From assembly GCF_918797505.1 (NCBI RefSeq), contig NC_092802.1, positions 17,381,883-17,445,882 on the forward strand: DNA of 64,000 nt, written 5' to 3'. A program made the translations under genes and the position numbers. Under the pieces are notes generated by a model that did no database searches, was not told the DNA's origin, and saw nothing but the letters and a program-made list of their open reading frames with translations. Positions 53,104 through 64,000 of this stretch are shown here, one piece after another; within the stretch, counting starts at the first letter, position 1; each line of letters begins with the position of its first letter. This DNA is from Bemisia tabaci. Taxonomy: Eukaryota; Arthropoda; Insecta; Hemiptera; Aleyrodidae.

Positions 53104-53469
53104 CGGATCAGAAATTGACGGGAAAGAAACGGAAGAAAAAAGTCGAAAATCATGAGGTAAGCTTTCATTTGCCGTCGTAGTGACGTGGAACCGAGCTAGA
53201 TTTTTAAAGAAGAGGCCATAACGGGAATTTTTTTTTAAGTCAGCGTCATGTTGTTTTTCGATTTGTGGCGTCACATCATATTTTACGTCGGGAAAACAGG
53301 ATCTCTATGCCGTGTCTAGCCAAAAAAAAAAGAAAAGAAAAAAAAACACTCGAGATTTTTTGTCTTTTTGGTGCCGTCAAAAGTGCCGTATTTATAGTAT
53401 ACTAGTGGCAATGCGTTCAAATGACGCACCAGCTCAAACAACAAACTAGCGGAGAGGGACCCAACATAA

Positions 53470-54245
53470 TTAGAATAGATTAATCTGTGATACCTTTATT
53501 TGATGTTTCTTATGTCAAAGCACGGAGTACGATAATTGTTTTTCTATAATATATATTTTTTGCAGAAGTGCAGTTTTTTCAAAATGGACCACTAGAGAAG
53601 GTGCGAATTTCAACATTCTGATACATGCTTCGTAACCAAAATTTCACGTAGAACACGATGCGCACAACGTAAATAACCGAAATCAACTCCTTACGAAGAT
53701 ATTTAATGATTCTTGATGCGTGAATTCAAACCACCCGCTCATGGAAACTCAATGCTCTGCGTGATTCACATCGCGCGCTGAACGTTTCATGACAGTCTCT
53801 GCGATGTTAAAATCTGGCAACCTCAATCTTGACGCTTTGGTTCAGCTTTAGCGAATTGGAAATAGTTTGAACGCCACATGGTGGGAAATGAACATTGCTC
53901 GATTGAGAGGCTTGCTGAAACCGTTGTAGTGCGCGATTCAACTCGCGTGGACCGTTGAGTTTCTTGTGAGCGGGCAGTTCAAAATGCGCGTAATGTGAAA
54001 TAAAATCGTCAGTATCTTCGTTTGGAGTTTGTTTCATTAGTTTTCGTTGCGCGAATCGTGCTCTACGTAAAATTCTAGTTAAAAAACATGTATCAGAATG
54101 CTTAAATTCGTACCTTGTCTAGTGGTCCATTAGAATAGATTAATCTGTGATACCTTTATTTGATGCTTGTTATGTCAAAGCACGGAGAACGATAATCGTT
54201 TTTCTATAATTTATATTTTTTTGCGGAAGTGCACTTTTCACAAAA
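53470..54245. repeat. 115-nt direct duplication flanking an M element
   Basis: TTAGAATAGATTAATCTGTG through TTTTTCTATAATaTATATTT and GAAGTGCA occurs at 53470-53584 and 54130-54245, with the M element exactly between. The copies differ at a handful of bases. Confidence 0.88.
53585..54129. mobile_element. Family M foldback element, copy 3
   Basis: TGGACCACTAGAGAAGGTGC to GTACCTTGTCTAGTGGTCCA; the interior matches copies 1 and 2. Confidence 0.9.
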
Positions 54246-54496
54246 TTGATGGTTGAAACTTTGGTGAGCGAGTTTTTTCATCTCAACATGCTCATCTTCT
54301 TCGCGGAACTTAAAAACGCGCCTACATAGAAAACAGCCGAGCGTTTCCCTACGAACGTATCGAGCTCTTGCTTGTTGACCTTTGTGTAAGGACAAATATT
54401 CGTCGCTTTTCTTCCGATAGAATGTCTTTATCGAGAAGAAAATCGAACATATTTAGAATGGACTTACGACGTTTTTGCTATGGACGGTAATGTAAG

Positions 54497-54650
54497 TGGG
54501 TGAATAATCGATAATCGATATCTCGCCATTTGAAGCTATGGTAAAGAATCGATTACTAAGGTGTTCGCTGCGAACACCCTGATAATCGATCTTTTTTCGT
54601 AGGTTTAAATGGCATAACGATCGATATATCGCAATTCACGCCACGCCACA
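54497..54650. repeat. Family A element, copy 10
   Basis: Left end of the ATCGATAATCGAT type, centre GGTGTTCGCTGCGAACACC, right end CACGCCACGCCACA. Confidence 0.85.
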
Positions 54651-54864
54651 GGACGTTAATGTAAGTAGGTGCCGCATGCGGCATGGATTTTTTTTTCGAC
54701 GATTAATTCGAGGGCTGACGTAACGTGTTAGCGGTGAAGGTCGAGGGATTACACCTTCAATTTGGAAAGTTCACCGCTACACCGGAATATATTGGAACTT
54801 CGAATGCATTAATCCCATCTCCCCCACTGTGAGTGCCTAACTGCCTACGTATCTACGCGCAAGT

Positions 54865-55028
54865 CAGTGGCGTGGCGTGCTTTTCGATCTATCGATATTT
54901 CCCTATTTGAAGCTGTCGTAAATAATCGATTATTAAGGTGTTCGCTGCGAACACCCTGTTTATCGATACTTTTCCTTAGGTTTAAATGGCAGATCATTCG
55001 ATATATCGCAAAGCACGCCACGCCACTG
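54865..55028. mobile_element. Family A hAT-like MITE, copy 11, with 8-bp TSD
   Basis: CAGTGGCGTGGCGTGC to GCACGCCACGCCACTG. The exact octamer GCGCAAGT flanks both ends (54857-54864 and 55029-55036). Confidence 0.92.
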
Positions 55029-55207
55029 GCGCAAGTGCGGAATGGGGTCGGATTGAATTGAGCGTTGCCGTCAACACTCAATTAGACTACGTTTTTGATT
55101 ATAGGGAACTATTTTCCAATAAAAAGTAGTTCCTCATTACGCATGCAACGCAGTCCGATTGAGCAGATTTGGCCAGATTCAGTTCGCCTATATCAGACGT
55201 TGTCTGC

Positions 55208-55441
55208 ACTACCGTACAACGAAAAAAACGCCGTATAACCATTCGAGAGTTGCCAAATTTCCTCCAACAAAATCATATTTGAGTAGAGTATTTTGAGTAG
55301 AGTCACGAGTATTTTCTCTTACAATTTTCAGGTAATTTAGATCTGAAAACTGAGAAAAATTGGAGGGGGAATATTCACAAATTTCCCTGAAAACTACTGT
55401 TTTATCGAGGGAAATTCGGCAACCCTGCCGACGTATTTAGC
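55208..55441. repeat. Family C element, copy 10 (right end lost)
   Basis: CTACCGTACAACGAAAAAAA, GAGAGTTGCCAAATTTCCTC and GAAATTCGGCAACC; the terminal right repeat is missing. Confidence 0.75.
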
Positions 55442-56599
55442 TTTGCATGGTGTATTTGAAATGAACTCGGAATTAGAATTTCCTATTTTATATACAGTAC
55501 CGGCTTATATCCTAAAACTTTGAGGGTGCGTGAAGCTTATTCGTTGAATTTTGACGAATTAGTGGTGCCATTACATTTCCGCGAAATTTTAAATCGCAAA
55601 ATAATCCCGACTTTTACAGGGAATCCATTAGTGTGCGAAGACTATAATGAACTAAATTAGACTTGCACCACGGCCAGGTTTCGATTGTTCGATAAATATG
55701 AATTCATTCATACACTCTCGGTGCGAGAATGACTTATTTTATTGTTTTTTTCCAATTCGATAAAATCGCTTTCATCGATTTCGATTTAATGAAATGGACC
55801 ACCAGACAAAGTACAAAATTAATGGCCGCATCATATTGACGGTTAAACTGCCAAAATGCATATCTCGGTTGCGACGTTTCGAAATCTCCGCTCCTATCTT
55901 ATTTTTTAAAAAGAGACCGAATGAACATCATGCCTGTGTCTTCATAAAGAGAGGAAAAATCACATGACATTTGACATTTCCAAAAAATGATGTTCATCAA
56001 TTTTCTACGGAGAAGATCAAGTATATAAGAGGAAGTCTGCTACGCTGCTAACTGAGTTACGGCTATTCTACAGTTTCACAATCGACATGTATCCTTTCAT
56101 CGAATTCGATCGAATTTCGATATCGATTATCGAAGTTCGAAATTATCGAACGCTGAGTAATTGAACGCATTAAAAGATTCCAAATTTCACTCTATAATAT
56201 CAAATCATAAGACTAACGTAAAGCGTACCGCCTTAGGCGCGAAGCGCTCAAAGGGGCTGGACCGTGAAGTGCTCAGGGAGCGTAGCCTCCTAGTTCAACG
56301 AAAAAGTGAGAAAATTACGGTTCTTGTCTACTCAATTCACGCTTTCCACTCGAATCAAATTGAGCACCGAACTAATCTCCGGATTTTTTACGATGGTGGA
56401 ATTTTCCCATGTGCTGACGTTTTTTGAACAAGCTCAAAGAGGAGAAAAGAGGAGTACTAAAAAAGGAAAAAAAGTTAATGAAACCAAGGTCGTGTTATCA
56501 ACAAAACGTGAAGGTTGTTTTTAATGACTATATGTATTTTGCCCTGAGTTCATCAAGGTATTTTCGCCAGCAAGAGGCGTGAATGATTATGATACAGCG
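55442..56599. other. No gene recognised; short M fragment at 55792-55830
   Basis: AATGGACCACCAGACAAAGT at 55791 resembles an M left end. The rest shows no feature apart from TCGAT-rich text near 56100-56150. Confidence 0.45.
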
Positions 56600-56753
56600 G
56601 CCTGGCGTGCTTTTGCGATGTATCGATTGATCTGCCATTTAAACCTATGGAATAGGATCGATGAATAGGGTGTTTGCACCGAAAACCTTAATAATCGATT
56701 CTTTATACCATAGCTACAAATGGGGAATTATCGATAATCGATCATTTACGCCC
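56600..56753. repeat. Family A element, copy 12
   Basis: GCGGCCTGGCGTGCTTTTGC at the left, decayed centre GGTGTTTGCACCGAAAACC, and right end of the ATCGATAATCGATCATT type. Confidence 0.8.
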
Positions 56754-56851
56754 CGTTATACTGATATGATAATTATACTTAAAAGAACTTTACGTAAATT
56801 ATAATTTCTTATACGGGGCAATTACGCACGAGCTTTTGATGTAAGTCTACA

Positions 56852-57099
56852 CTGCCGTGCTAAAAAAAACGCCGTACGAGCCTTCAGGCGTTGCCAAATC
56901 TCCTTTGACAAATCAAGAATTTTCGGGTGAATCTGTGAATATTTTTCCTCTGATTTTTTCAGCGAGTATTGCTTTTGATCTGAAGTGTCTGAAAATTTCA
57001 AAGAAAAATACTCATTAAGTTACTCAAAAAGAAATATTTTCCGAGAGGCAATTTGGCACCATTCGAAGGCTCATACGGCGCTTTCTCTCATCACGGCAG
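56852..57099. repeat. Family C element, copy 11
   Basis: CTGCCGTGCTAAAAAAAACG to TTCTCTCATCACGGCAG. Confidence 0.88.
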
Positions 57100-57324
57100 T
57101 TACAAATGCAAATGAATTTTCCCGTCTACAGATACAATCATATACATCGTAAAAAAAGAATCAGACATCAAGCTGGAAAGAAAGAAAAATTCGAGTATTA
57201 ACGCAACCAAAGACACGAGAGGGTATTCGGTCCTTGTTTTGTGAACTTTCCTCCAAAATCTGGTCAACACCACGTGAGCAACATACGCGGAGCGGAGCAG
57301 TGCGAGTTCACGCCTCGCGCCAAA

Positions 57325-57389
57325 GCTCCTTCAATTTTTAGAGATGCAACACGGACATCCATCAAGCACGAATAGTTGTATCTCTGCGC
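57325..57389 (+). repeat. Motif R, copy 5
   Basis: GCTCCTTCAATTTTTA ... GCAACACGGACATCCATCAA ... GCACGAATAGTTGTATC, then GCGCCGTCATCA, which also follows copy 1. The rest of 57100-58043 shows nothing recognisable. Confidence 0.65.
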
Positions 57390-58043
57390 CGTCATCAACG
57401 CGCGTCCTTTTCTCTGCTTTGTATCTCGTTCGTTTCCGTTCTCGTGCTTCGAGGGCCAAGTGAGCAACACAGTTGAAGATAAGAGAGACGTACTCTGGCC
57501 TCGTTTTTTACCTTTTCTCTGACATCTAAAGCAAGTTTAATAAAACTGAGATAAAAATTACAAATTAACAATGATTGAAAATGAAAGTAGAATAATACAT
57601 TAATTAGTATTCGAGGCGTTTAGGTACAGAAAGTGAATTGCTTAGTTGCGGTGTCTCAAAACCGTTATACCGTTAATTTATACTTTAGAGAGGAAAGTAT
57701 TCAGTGAATTGTCTGAAATTATACGTTTTCAGCATTGTAAAATCATAAAAAAATGTTTAGAAAAAGTCTGAACGAATTCCATACAAACTTGGTTTAATTA
57801 TAATGGATAAAACGTTAGCAGGGATTCTGGGACACTGCAACCAAGAAATGCCCTCTCTACAACTAGCGCTTCATTATTATTTATCTATTATTTGAAAATT
57901 TAATAAAATTTTAACTTTTAACATCGGGGTTTTTTTTTAAATCTTTTTTTTTATCTTATTTTTATCCAAACGGTCTCCTTTTATTCGAAAACAGCACAAA
58001 CAATCCCGAGAATCACAGCCTATTTCAACCACCACAAGGTAGA

Positions 58044-58295
58044 CTGCCGTGCTAAGGAAGAACGCCGCGTATGAGCCATCAGGCGTTGCCTTTCCTTTGA
58101 TAAAACACGAATTTCTTGGTAAACTTATGAATATTTTCCTTCCAATTTTTCAGGAAATATTGTTCGCAATTTCCCCTAAAGATTCTGAAAATTTAAAGGA
58201 AAAATATTCATAACTTTCCTCAAAAATAAGCATTTTATCGAAGGAAAATTGGCAACTCTCGAATGTTCATACGACGTTCTTCCTCAGCAAGGCAG
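58044..58295. repeat. Family C element, copy 12
   Basis: CTGCCGTGCTAAGGAAGAAC to TTCTTCCTCAGCAAGGCAG. Confidence 0.9.
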
Positions 58296-59110
58296 TAGTG
58301 GAGTTTCTCGTTTAGATCCTGCACGCCTCACCTGCTTATTGGGGGCCTCTAACGTGAGAAGGGAGGGTGGGGGAGGGATGAAGTTCACTAGGGGCGCGCG
58401 GCGGTGGCCAAAAACCAAACAAAGGATCGTTAGAATGAATGGAGCGCCTGGAACGGCTTGAGAGATGACTCCGAGAAAATAGGTGCCCACTTCCACCCAT
58501 CATCAGCTCACGGCTCGTTCGTCTTTTGCTTAGTTCTCGCTCGCCGAGTCAGCATTTTCCATGACGGGTTTATTATGCTGCCATGTCGAGCAAAACCACC
58601 GTAATTGCTATGGGGATCATAGGTACATGCGCGGTTTTTCTCAGGACGGTCGTATGAGGACGATCTAGTTAAACAGGGCTCGCTGAGTCCTTCAATTCGT
58701 AGGTGGAACTCGTTGCCAAATGGGATGATGGAGGGACTTAAATGAATAGAATAAGCTACACCGGGTGTGCCCCTGGCTGCTACGCGGCCCAGCCTCTTGA
58801 GGTGCCTTTGCGCCTCTAAAATAATTATTAAGAATTTCTATCACCGTTATACAGCTTTACTAGGAATCTCCGTTCTTACTTCAGAATTCACGCACCTTGT
58901 TTACACTTTCAAGAAAGAACTACATACTTTTTCTGGCTTAGCATAGACACAGCATCTGTGACATTAACTTTCTCATACTGATAGGTGTTTCAAATGATGA
59001 GCTCTCACTGACTATCCCTGAATTTTCATTTTTCGTCATTGTTCGTTACAGAGAGATGCACCGGGACGATTTTTATAATTTTTGCGGCTATCGTCACTTA
59101 ATATCAACGC

Positions 59111-59167
<57 letters not shown>

Positions 59168-60002
59168 CAATTGTAAAGATTATCACTCCTCTCACGTATC
59201 TTTTTCTCTAATCAATCTGATATATCGCATGTCGTTTGACTCAATATGAGGCGTCCATCGAATCATTCTAACTGCGGAAAACGGGTGAGAAGATTCCCAG
59301 GAACGAAAACTGAGACTGTTGAGAAACGCTAACTTGAATCGGGGGAATGGGAACGGAGGCCCTCAGGAAATTTCATTGCCGGAAGCAAAGACGGGAATTC
59401 CTGTTTTTGCGTGTTTTTCCAGTCTGGCGAGAACGATTCCCCCAATAAAACTTCAATTTGGCAGGAAACTTGTTGAAAAGCACATACACATAAGAAACAC
59501 ACACCAGTGAAACAACGCGACACGAAACTCAAAAGTTACAGAGTAACTCAGTCGTTGAGCATTAACCCACAGAGGGAGGAAAACGATGTTAAGTAGGTAA
59601 TTGTTTTTGTCCAACATCCGTTTGACGTGTAATTTATACCCTCGCGCAGCCTGGATTTTCAAAGGGGGACATTAAAAGGGAAAGGGTATGTATTTGGAGG
59701 GGTGAAGGGGGGGGGGGGGTTACCTCGCGAAAAACAAACGACAATTCCCCTTTAGCAGTGCTGCCAAGGTGTTCTGTTATTATTTTATTTAGGGAATGGT
59801 TAACATGAAAATATATCAGATGATTTCTCAGTTACACAGGCATTTATTTTTTTGTATTTTATTTTTTTATTACTTTATTATCATTTTATTATTTGTTTAT
59901 CGTATTTTGATGATAGGAGTTTCAAGATAATCGGATTTTTTTATCGAGCTATTTTTGTGAAGTTACGTTTGTCTAATTGTTCTCCGCAACAAATCGGGAT
60001 GT
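58296..60002. other. No gene recognised; poly-T at 59109-59164 and a W fragment at 59216-59272
   Basis: A T homopolymer of about 55 nt, a W right-end fragment (GCATGTCGTTTGACTCAATA, GCGTCCATCGAATCA) and a G-run at 59708-59720. Open frames in this span have no recognisable domains. Confidence 0.5.
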
Positions 60003-60054
60003 GGAAAAATTATGAAATCAGGATTTGTAACACGGAGAAAAATTATGAAATCAG

Positions 60055-60522
60055 GATTTAGAGTTTATAAAACGATTGTAAGACCTGTGCTGACTTACGC
60101 TGCGGAGACCCGGGCAGACACGAAGCGCACTAAACAACAGTTTCGGACCGTAGAAATGAAAGTCCTGAGGTAAATAGCAGGCTTTACGCTCCGAGACAGG
60201 CAGACTGACGAGTCAATTCGCGAAGAGTGCCAAATTAAAGATATTGCCAAATGGACCAAGATGCGCCGGAAAATGTGGTCGGAACATGTTGAGAGGATGG
60301 ACGGGGAAAGGCTTGCCAAGATTTGTATGGTAGGACGACCTCACAGCCAAAAGGCAACCCGGACGACCGCCCAAGAGATGGGCACAGAGCTGCCTTTCAT
60401 CCCCAGAGAATTAATCCCCTCTCATCGCCATCATATTTTATTGGTCATATTTGTATACTAATTTAGAGGCTAGACAAACAGGGTCACGGCCCTAGTCAGA
60501 AGGTAGAAGAAGAAGAAGAAGG
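60055..60522 (+). mobile_element. LINE remnant with GAA-repeat tail
   Basis: Reads FRVYKTIVRPVLTYAAETRA, then FRTVEMKVLR, a TAA at 60171-60173, IAGFTLRDRQTDESIREEC and WTKMRRKMWSEHVERMDGER. This is the C-terminal region downstream of reverse transcriptase in many non-LTR elements. A frame change near 60335 (GRPHSQKATRTT, where GRP plus KRW is usual) adds to its decay. The untranslated tail ends in (GAA)n at 60505-60522, the simple-repeat tail of some LINE clades. It is only distantly similar to the LINE at 25900. Confidence 0.78.
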
Positions 60523-60567
60523 ATTTAGCATGCAAAAATCAGGATTTCATCCGAATTTTCCAAAATG

Positions 60568-60614
<47 letters not shown>
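60568..60614. repeat. Poly-A tract, about 47 nt
   Basis: Homopolymer A run leading into AAAACTAGACACCCTG, the end sequence of element CC (cf. 40065-40078). 60623-61329 shows no recognisable feature. Confidence 0.85.
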
Positions 60615-60616
<2 letters not shown>

Positions 60617-61329
60617 AGACACCCTGTTAAACTTACAAATCCAAAAGTTGTTAAAAAGTATTTATCAAGTATAATTTTGATCTGAGAACTTGACAGAAAA
60701 GTCAGTGGCACTGTTGCATCGTGTTTCTCTCAAAATTTTACGTTAAAGTAGTCGGATCTCTAATGCCCCGCTCCTCCTGGAATCCGAGTCGTTTACCCTC
60801 AGGAACTCAAACTCAATCAAACCGACTGCAAAGCAAGAGCAGATCCAAGTTGGATGATGAGAAGCAACCGCACTTTTGGGAGACTTAATTGACTTGCAAT
60901 AAACCCGCACAGAAACTTTGTCGGTTCTGAGTAAGTACTTTATGCTCCCACCAAACCTCAACCAAGCGTCAACTTCAAACGGAGGCCGGGAGAAGTCAAT
61001 GATGTGTCAAAACTCCTGAGCAGTCGGTTAGCCCATGGCCAATTAATATACCTTACGAATTTTCGACGCTTAAATTATTAATTCTCAGATCTTAAGCTTT
61101 AAACCTGTTCTCGGCAGTGTGATGTCACTTGCTTTACCCATGGGTGAAGTTTTGAGATTGTCTGAGCTTGACGTATACAATCTACGCAACTGACATGCGC
61201 ATGTACAACATTATCAACGAGGAGGTGTTAGTGGATAATTGTATCAAGGCACCTTTAATATAACCTCTTCATCTGTATTTATGAATCACATGCATAGATT
61301 ACAGAGCCGCGATGTACTGGAGCGCCGAT

Positions 61330-61582
61330 CTGCTGTGCTAAGGAAGAACGCCGTATGAGCCTTCAGACGTTGCCAAATTTCCTTTGATAAAACGAGAATT
61401 TCTTGGTAAACTCATGAATATTTCCCTCCCAATTTTTCAGACAATTTTGTTCGCAATCTTACCTAAAGATTCTGAAAATTAAAAGAAAAAATATTCATAA
61501 CTTCCCTCAAAAATAAACATTTTATCGAAGGAAATTTGGCAACTCTCGAATGTTCATACGGCGTTCTTCCTTAGCACGGCAG
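61330..61582. repeat. Family C element, copy 13
   Basis: CTGCTGTGCTAAGGAAGAAC to TTCTTCCTTAGCACGGCAG, well preserved. CGAT lies immediately on each side. Confidence 0.9.
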
Positions 61583-62282
61583 CGATGATGTAAATCCATG
61601 AATTGGCCATTCCGAGTCTTATTTCCCCAAAAGTGTCATCTAAGTGTGAACTAATTTACGACCATTTTTTTTAGCAAGCCGTTTCTTTTTCTTTTTTCTT
61701 TTTTTTATTGAGAAAAATCTTGAAAGATACCTTTGGCCCATACTAACGTCAAAAAAATCTCTCAAAAAATGTGTGAACGCCCCTGAAGAAGCCCCAAATG
61801 ACATTTTTGACCTAATACTCTTCTACTAAAAACTGATTCAACCATGTCTTTCGATTGTTATAAACATGATGTAATTAATACCGATTGAATGACTCGTGTG
61901 GAGTCTGCATGAAAATGATCTTTCAGTGGAATGTCTCTTTTTGCCAAAGTCGAAGGTAGAAGACTACAAAAGTCCCTAACATCGGGAATCAGGGATCGAG
62001 TAGAAACTGGTGATAAGCGTACATGGAAAAAAAAATACGGAAATATAACAAAGGTCCCCGCGTTGTGTTTGTCTCACAAAATGTGCCTTGCTAGGTATGC
62101 AACTCGCGAAGGCTTTTTAGAAAGGGTTTTCAAATAGACTGTCACCCTCCATCCATAAATTGTCTTAACAGATTCGTTTAGGCCGCGCTGCTCTGATGAC
62201 CCGTGAACGGGAGTCGTACCCTGTTGCCGGTTTTCCGGAAAATCGCTGGATTTTTCTGTCCCTGTTTTAGTTGTACATTACT
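61583..62282. other. No feature recognised
   Basis: AT-rich with a T-run at 61686-61709; no gene or repeat identified. Confidence 0.4.
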
Positions 62283-62945
62283 GCACCGCCCAGCTAGAGC
62301 ACTCGAACGTTTCCGGATTTTTCCTGATAAAATACAAATTTTCTGATAAACTCTTACATTGAAAAAAAAAATTCTCCGCGTTTTTACCAAGGTCCGTTGG
62401 TACCTTTACCATCTCACTTTTTTTTACTAATTATTGGTAATTTTACTAAGACAGACTGGTAAGCTCACCTAAAAACCGGTATTTTTACTGTTTTTTATAC
62501 AGGTAAGAATACCACTTTTATTGGTAATCAATTCCCGGTAACTTTGCCATTTTATCTCGGTAATTCTACCACAGCGGATAAAAAATATTGGCGTTTTTAC
62601 CGGGGTCCAGTAAAATTACCGAGAAAGTCAATAATTTTACCGAGATTTCTCGGTAAAATTACCAATTCCACAAATGGTAATTTTACCAAGAAAAAACTGG
62701 GATCTAATAGAACCCTGAATTCTTGGTAGTTTTATCCTTTTCTCAGTAAATACACCGAGATTTTTTTTTCAGTGTACCTTTGTTTTCTAAGAGCATTTCT
62801 GGAAAATTCACTGGCACTCTTATTTAGTGTTTCTAAAAATTTTAAGGGGAAAAATTGCCACTATTCTTAGAAATAATTATTTCATCGAGGGAATAACGAC
62901 ATCGTCTGAATACCTATACGGGTTCTCCCCCCGCATAGCAATACA
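62283..62945. repeat. Decayed family C element split by an I element
   Basis: GAGCACTCGAACGTTTCCGG with TCCTGATAAAATACAAATTT before the I copy, and TTCATCGAGGGAATAACGAC then CTGAATACCTATACGG after it, fit the two halves of a C element. Confidence 0.6.
62357..62774 (+). mobile_element. Family I element, copy 5
   Basis: CATTGAAAAAAAAAATTCTC to GAGATTTTTTTTTCAGTG, GGTAAAATTACC-rich. TA lies at both edges. Confidence 0.88.
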
Positions 62946-63488
62946 GGTACGCTTCATTATAAGAAAGTGTAAAAGGAGCCAATTCCTGGTAATCAAAGTA
63001 TCGTGTTTTATAGGTTTTGGCATCAAACGGTAATATAATTATATTAGGGGCAAAATCCTAAAATTGAGGTACCACTCTAATTTTTGTCGGATGATATAGG
63101 TATATTTCCCATCAATCATGGTAGTACCGCATTTCAAGTCGGGTCTTAACCCCTACCTCTTTTTTCCCTGCAGACAAGGCAAAAATTAGAATACTAAAAA
63201 GCATGCTTCCCCATTAATTTATCCACTGGAGAGAGTAATGCGTCAAAATTTCAATCCTTGACTCCTATAAGTCGCTAGATTGAAAATGTAAAATTTAGCA
63301 GTAAAAATAATTATAGTAATGAATTCTGACGACTGCTCTCAGTGGTTTTTTACAGTAAACAGCACGAAAATAAAATAAATAATTCCTTGTTTTAATAGTT
63401 ATCAAATTTGGCACCGAATCCTTGTAATAATTATTGTTAAACACAAAGTATATTTTCCTGTAGCACATAATTTTGTATGATTTTAAAT
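62946..63488. other. No feature recognised
   Basis: AT-rich, no gene or repeat identified before the P element. Confidence 0.4.
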
Positions 63489-63830
63489 GACAATATTCTG
63501 TAAAGAGCACAGATATTTCAAAATCATGAGTTGCAAAACGCTAACTCCGCGAGTTCGAGTATTAGATCCCAACCCAACGGTGCGGCCAGCTCAAAACGTG
63601 TGATAGCGCCTACAAGACTGCATGAATACTTCACGCATTGCGCATACGCACCGGAGTGTACGTGCAATGCGTGAAGTATCCTCCGTGGTGTACACGCAAT
63701 GCGAGAAGTATCCACGCAGTCTTGTAGGCGCTAATGCGCGTTCCGCAGTCGCTGCACAGGTGTGTTCGGATCTAATATTTAAACTCGCGGAGTCGGCGTT
63801 TTTCATGATTTTGAAATGTTTGTACGCTCT
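63489..63830. mobile_element. Family P element, copy 4
   Basis: The outer arms AATCATGAGTTGCAAAACGC with CTCCGCGAGTTCGA are mirrored by AACTCGCGGAGTCGGCGTTT with CATGATTTTGAAATG. The central hairpin pairs GCGCCTACAAGACTGC with GCAGTCTTGTAGGCGC, and holds four ATACTTC/GAAGTAT words. 63831-64000 has no feature. Confidence 0.8.
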
Positions 63831-64000
63831 TCGGATTATTGTCATTTAAAATGATAAAAAATTAAAAAATTATGAGCATAAAATCTATCTAATATCCTCT
63901 TTCTTCGTTTGTTTATTCATTATTCATATGGGCACAGTTCTGGCTAACTTAGAGGATTTTAAGGAGTAGAGATAAATAAGAATAAGGACACCAGGCGTAA

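Noticed and set aside
57264..57470. Minus-strand ORF across motif R copy 5, similar in translation to one across copy 4
   Set aside because: Other R copies break the frame with stops, so similarity reflects the DNA motif and not a protein.

Overview
This is a gene-poor, repeat-dense stretch of a eukaryotic nuclear genome, almost certainly an insect. A run of (CCTAA)n, the reverse complement of the arthropod telomere unit TTAGG, lies at 6865-6919. Two intronless genes encode insect-type divergent ionotropic receptors, and a biogenic-amine GPCR is split by a large intron. The overall style (AT-rich, crowded with short palindromic elements) fits a hemipteran, perhaps a whitefly, but that last step is inference from general memory and not something the window proves.

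Protein-coding content. (1) Two tandem ionotropic-receptor genes on the minus strand (15070-17352 and 18375-20627; 760 and 750 codons) have a full receptor architecture. They share an almost identical block of about 480 nt around M1, pore and M2 while their ligand-binding and outer parts have diverged, which suggests gene conversion. A 73-codon open frame sits 18 nt upstream of the first one. (2) An alpha1-adrenergic-type amine receptor, probably an octopamine receptor, lies on the plus strand. Exon 1 (25586-25872) carries TM1-TM2 and exon 2 (38908-39386) carries TM3-TM5. They are joined by a 13-kb intron with matching splice phases. The N-terminal leader is in a different reading frame from TM1, and the TM6-TM7 exon was not found here. 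(3) Two minus-strand stretches (48624-49157 and 51102-51344) look like orphan exons of unrecognised genes.

Everything else is mobile or repetitive DNA. There is a full-length tRNA-derived SINE with a poly-A tail and 12-bp target-site duplication (21718-22010). Several 5'-truncated LINE remnants are present (25900-26682, 38740-38832, about 41115-41215, 60055-60522). A nuclear copy of mitochondrial nad2 (9648-10009), with a piece of itself in inverted orientation and a foldback element between, interrupts another repeat. More than a dozen families of palindromic or terminal-inverted-repeat elements occur. I label them A (hAT-like, CAGTGGCG ends), B, C (CTGCCGTGCTAAGG ends), E, G, H, I (GGTAAAATTACC-rich), L, M, O, P, R, T, V, W and others; the letters are mine and hold only within this window. 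Many are nested (E in C, G in C, H in B, H in G, I in C, P in BB), so relative ages can be read directly.

Layout: 1-14.3 kb repeats and nad2 copy; 15-20.7 kb receptor pair; 20.7-25.5 kb repeats including the SINE; 25.6-39.4 kb GPCR exons and their transposon-filled intron; 39.4-64 kb repeats with two possible orphan exons. I saw no rRNA, no functional tRNA gene, no CRISPR array and nothing bacterial. Boundaries of repeats were set by eye and can be off by several bases; promoters and polyadenylation sites could not be assigned with confidence.
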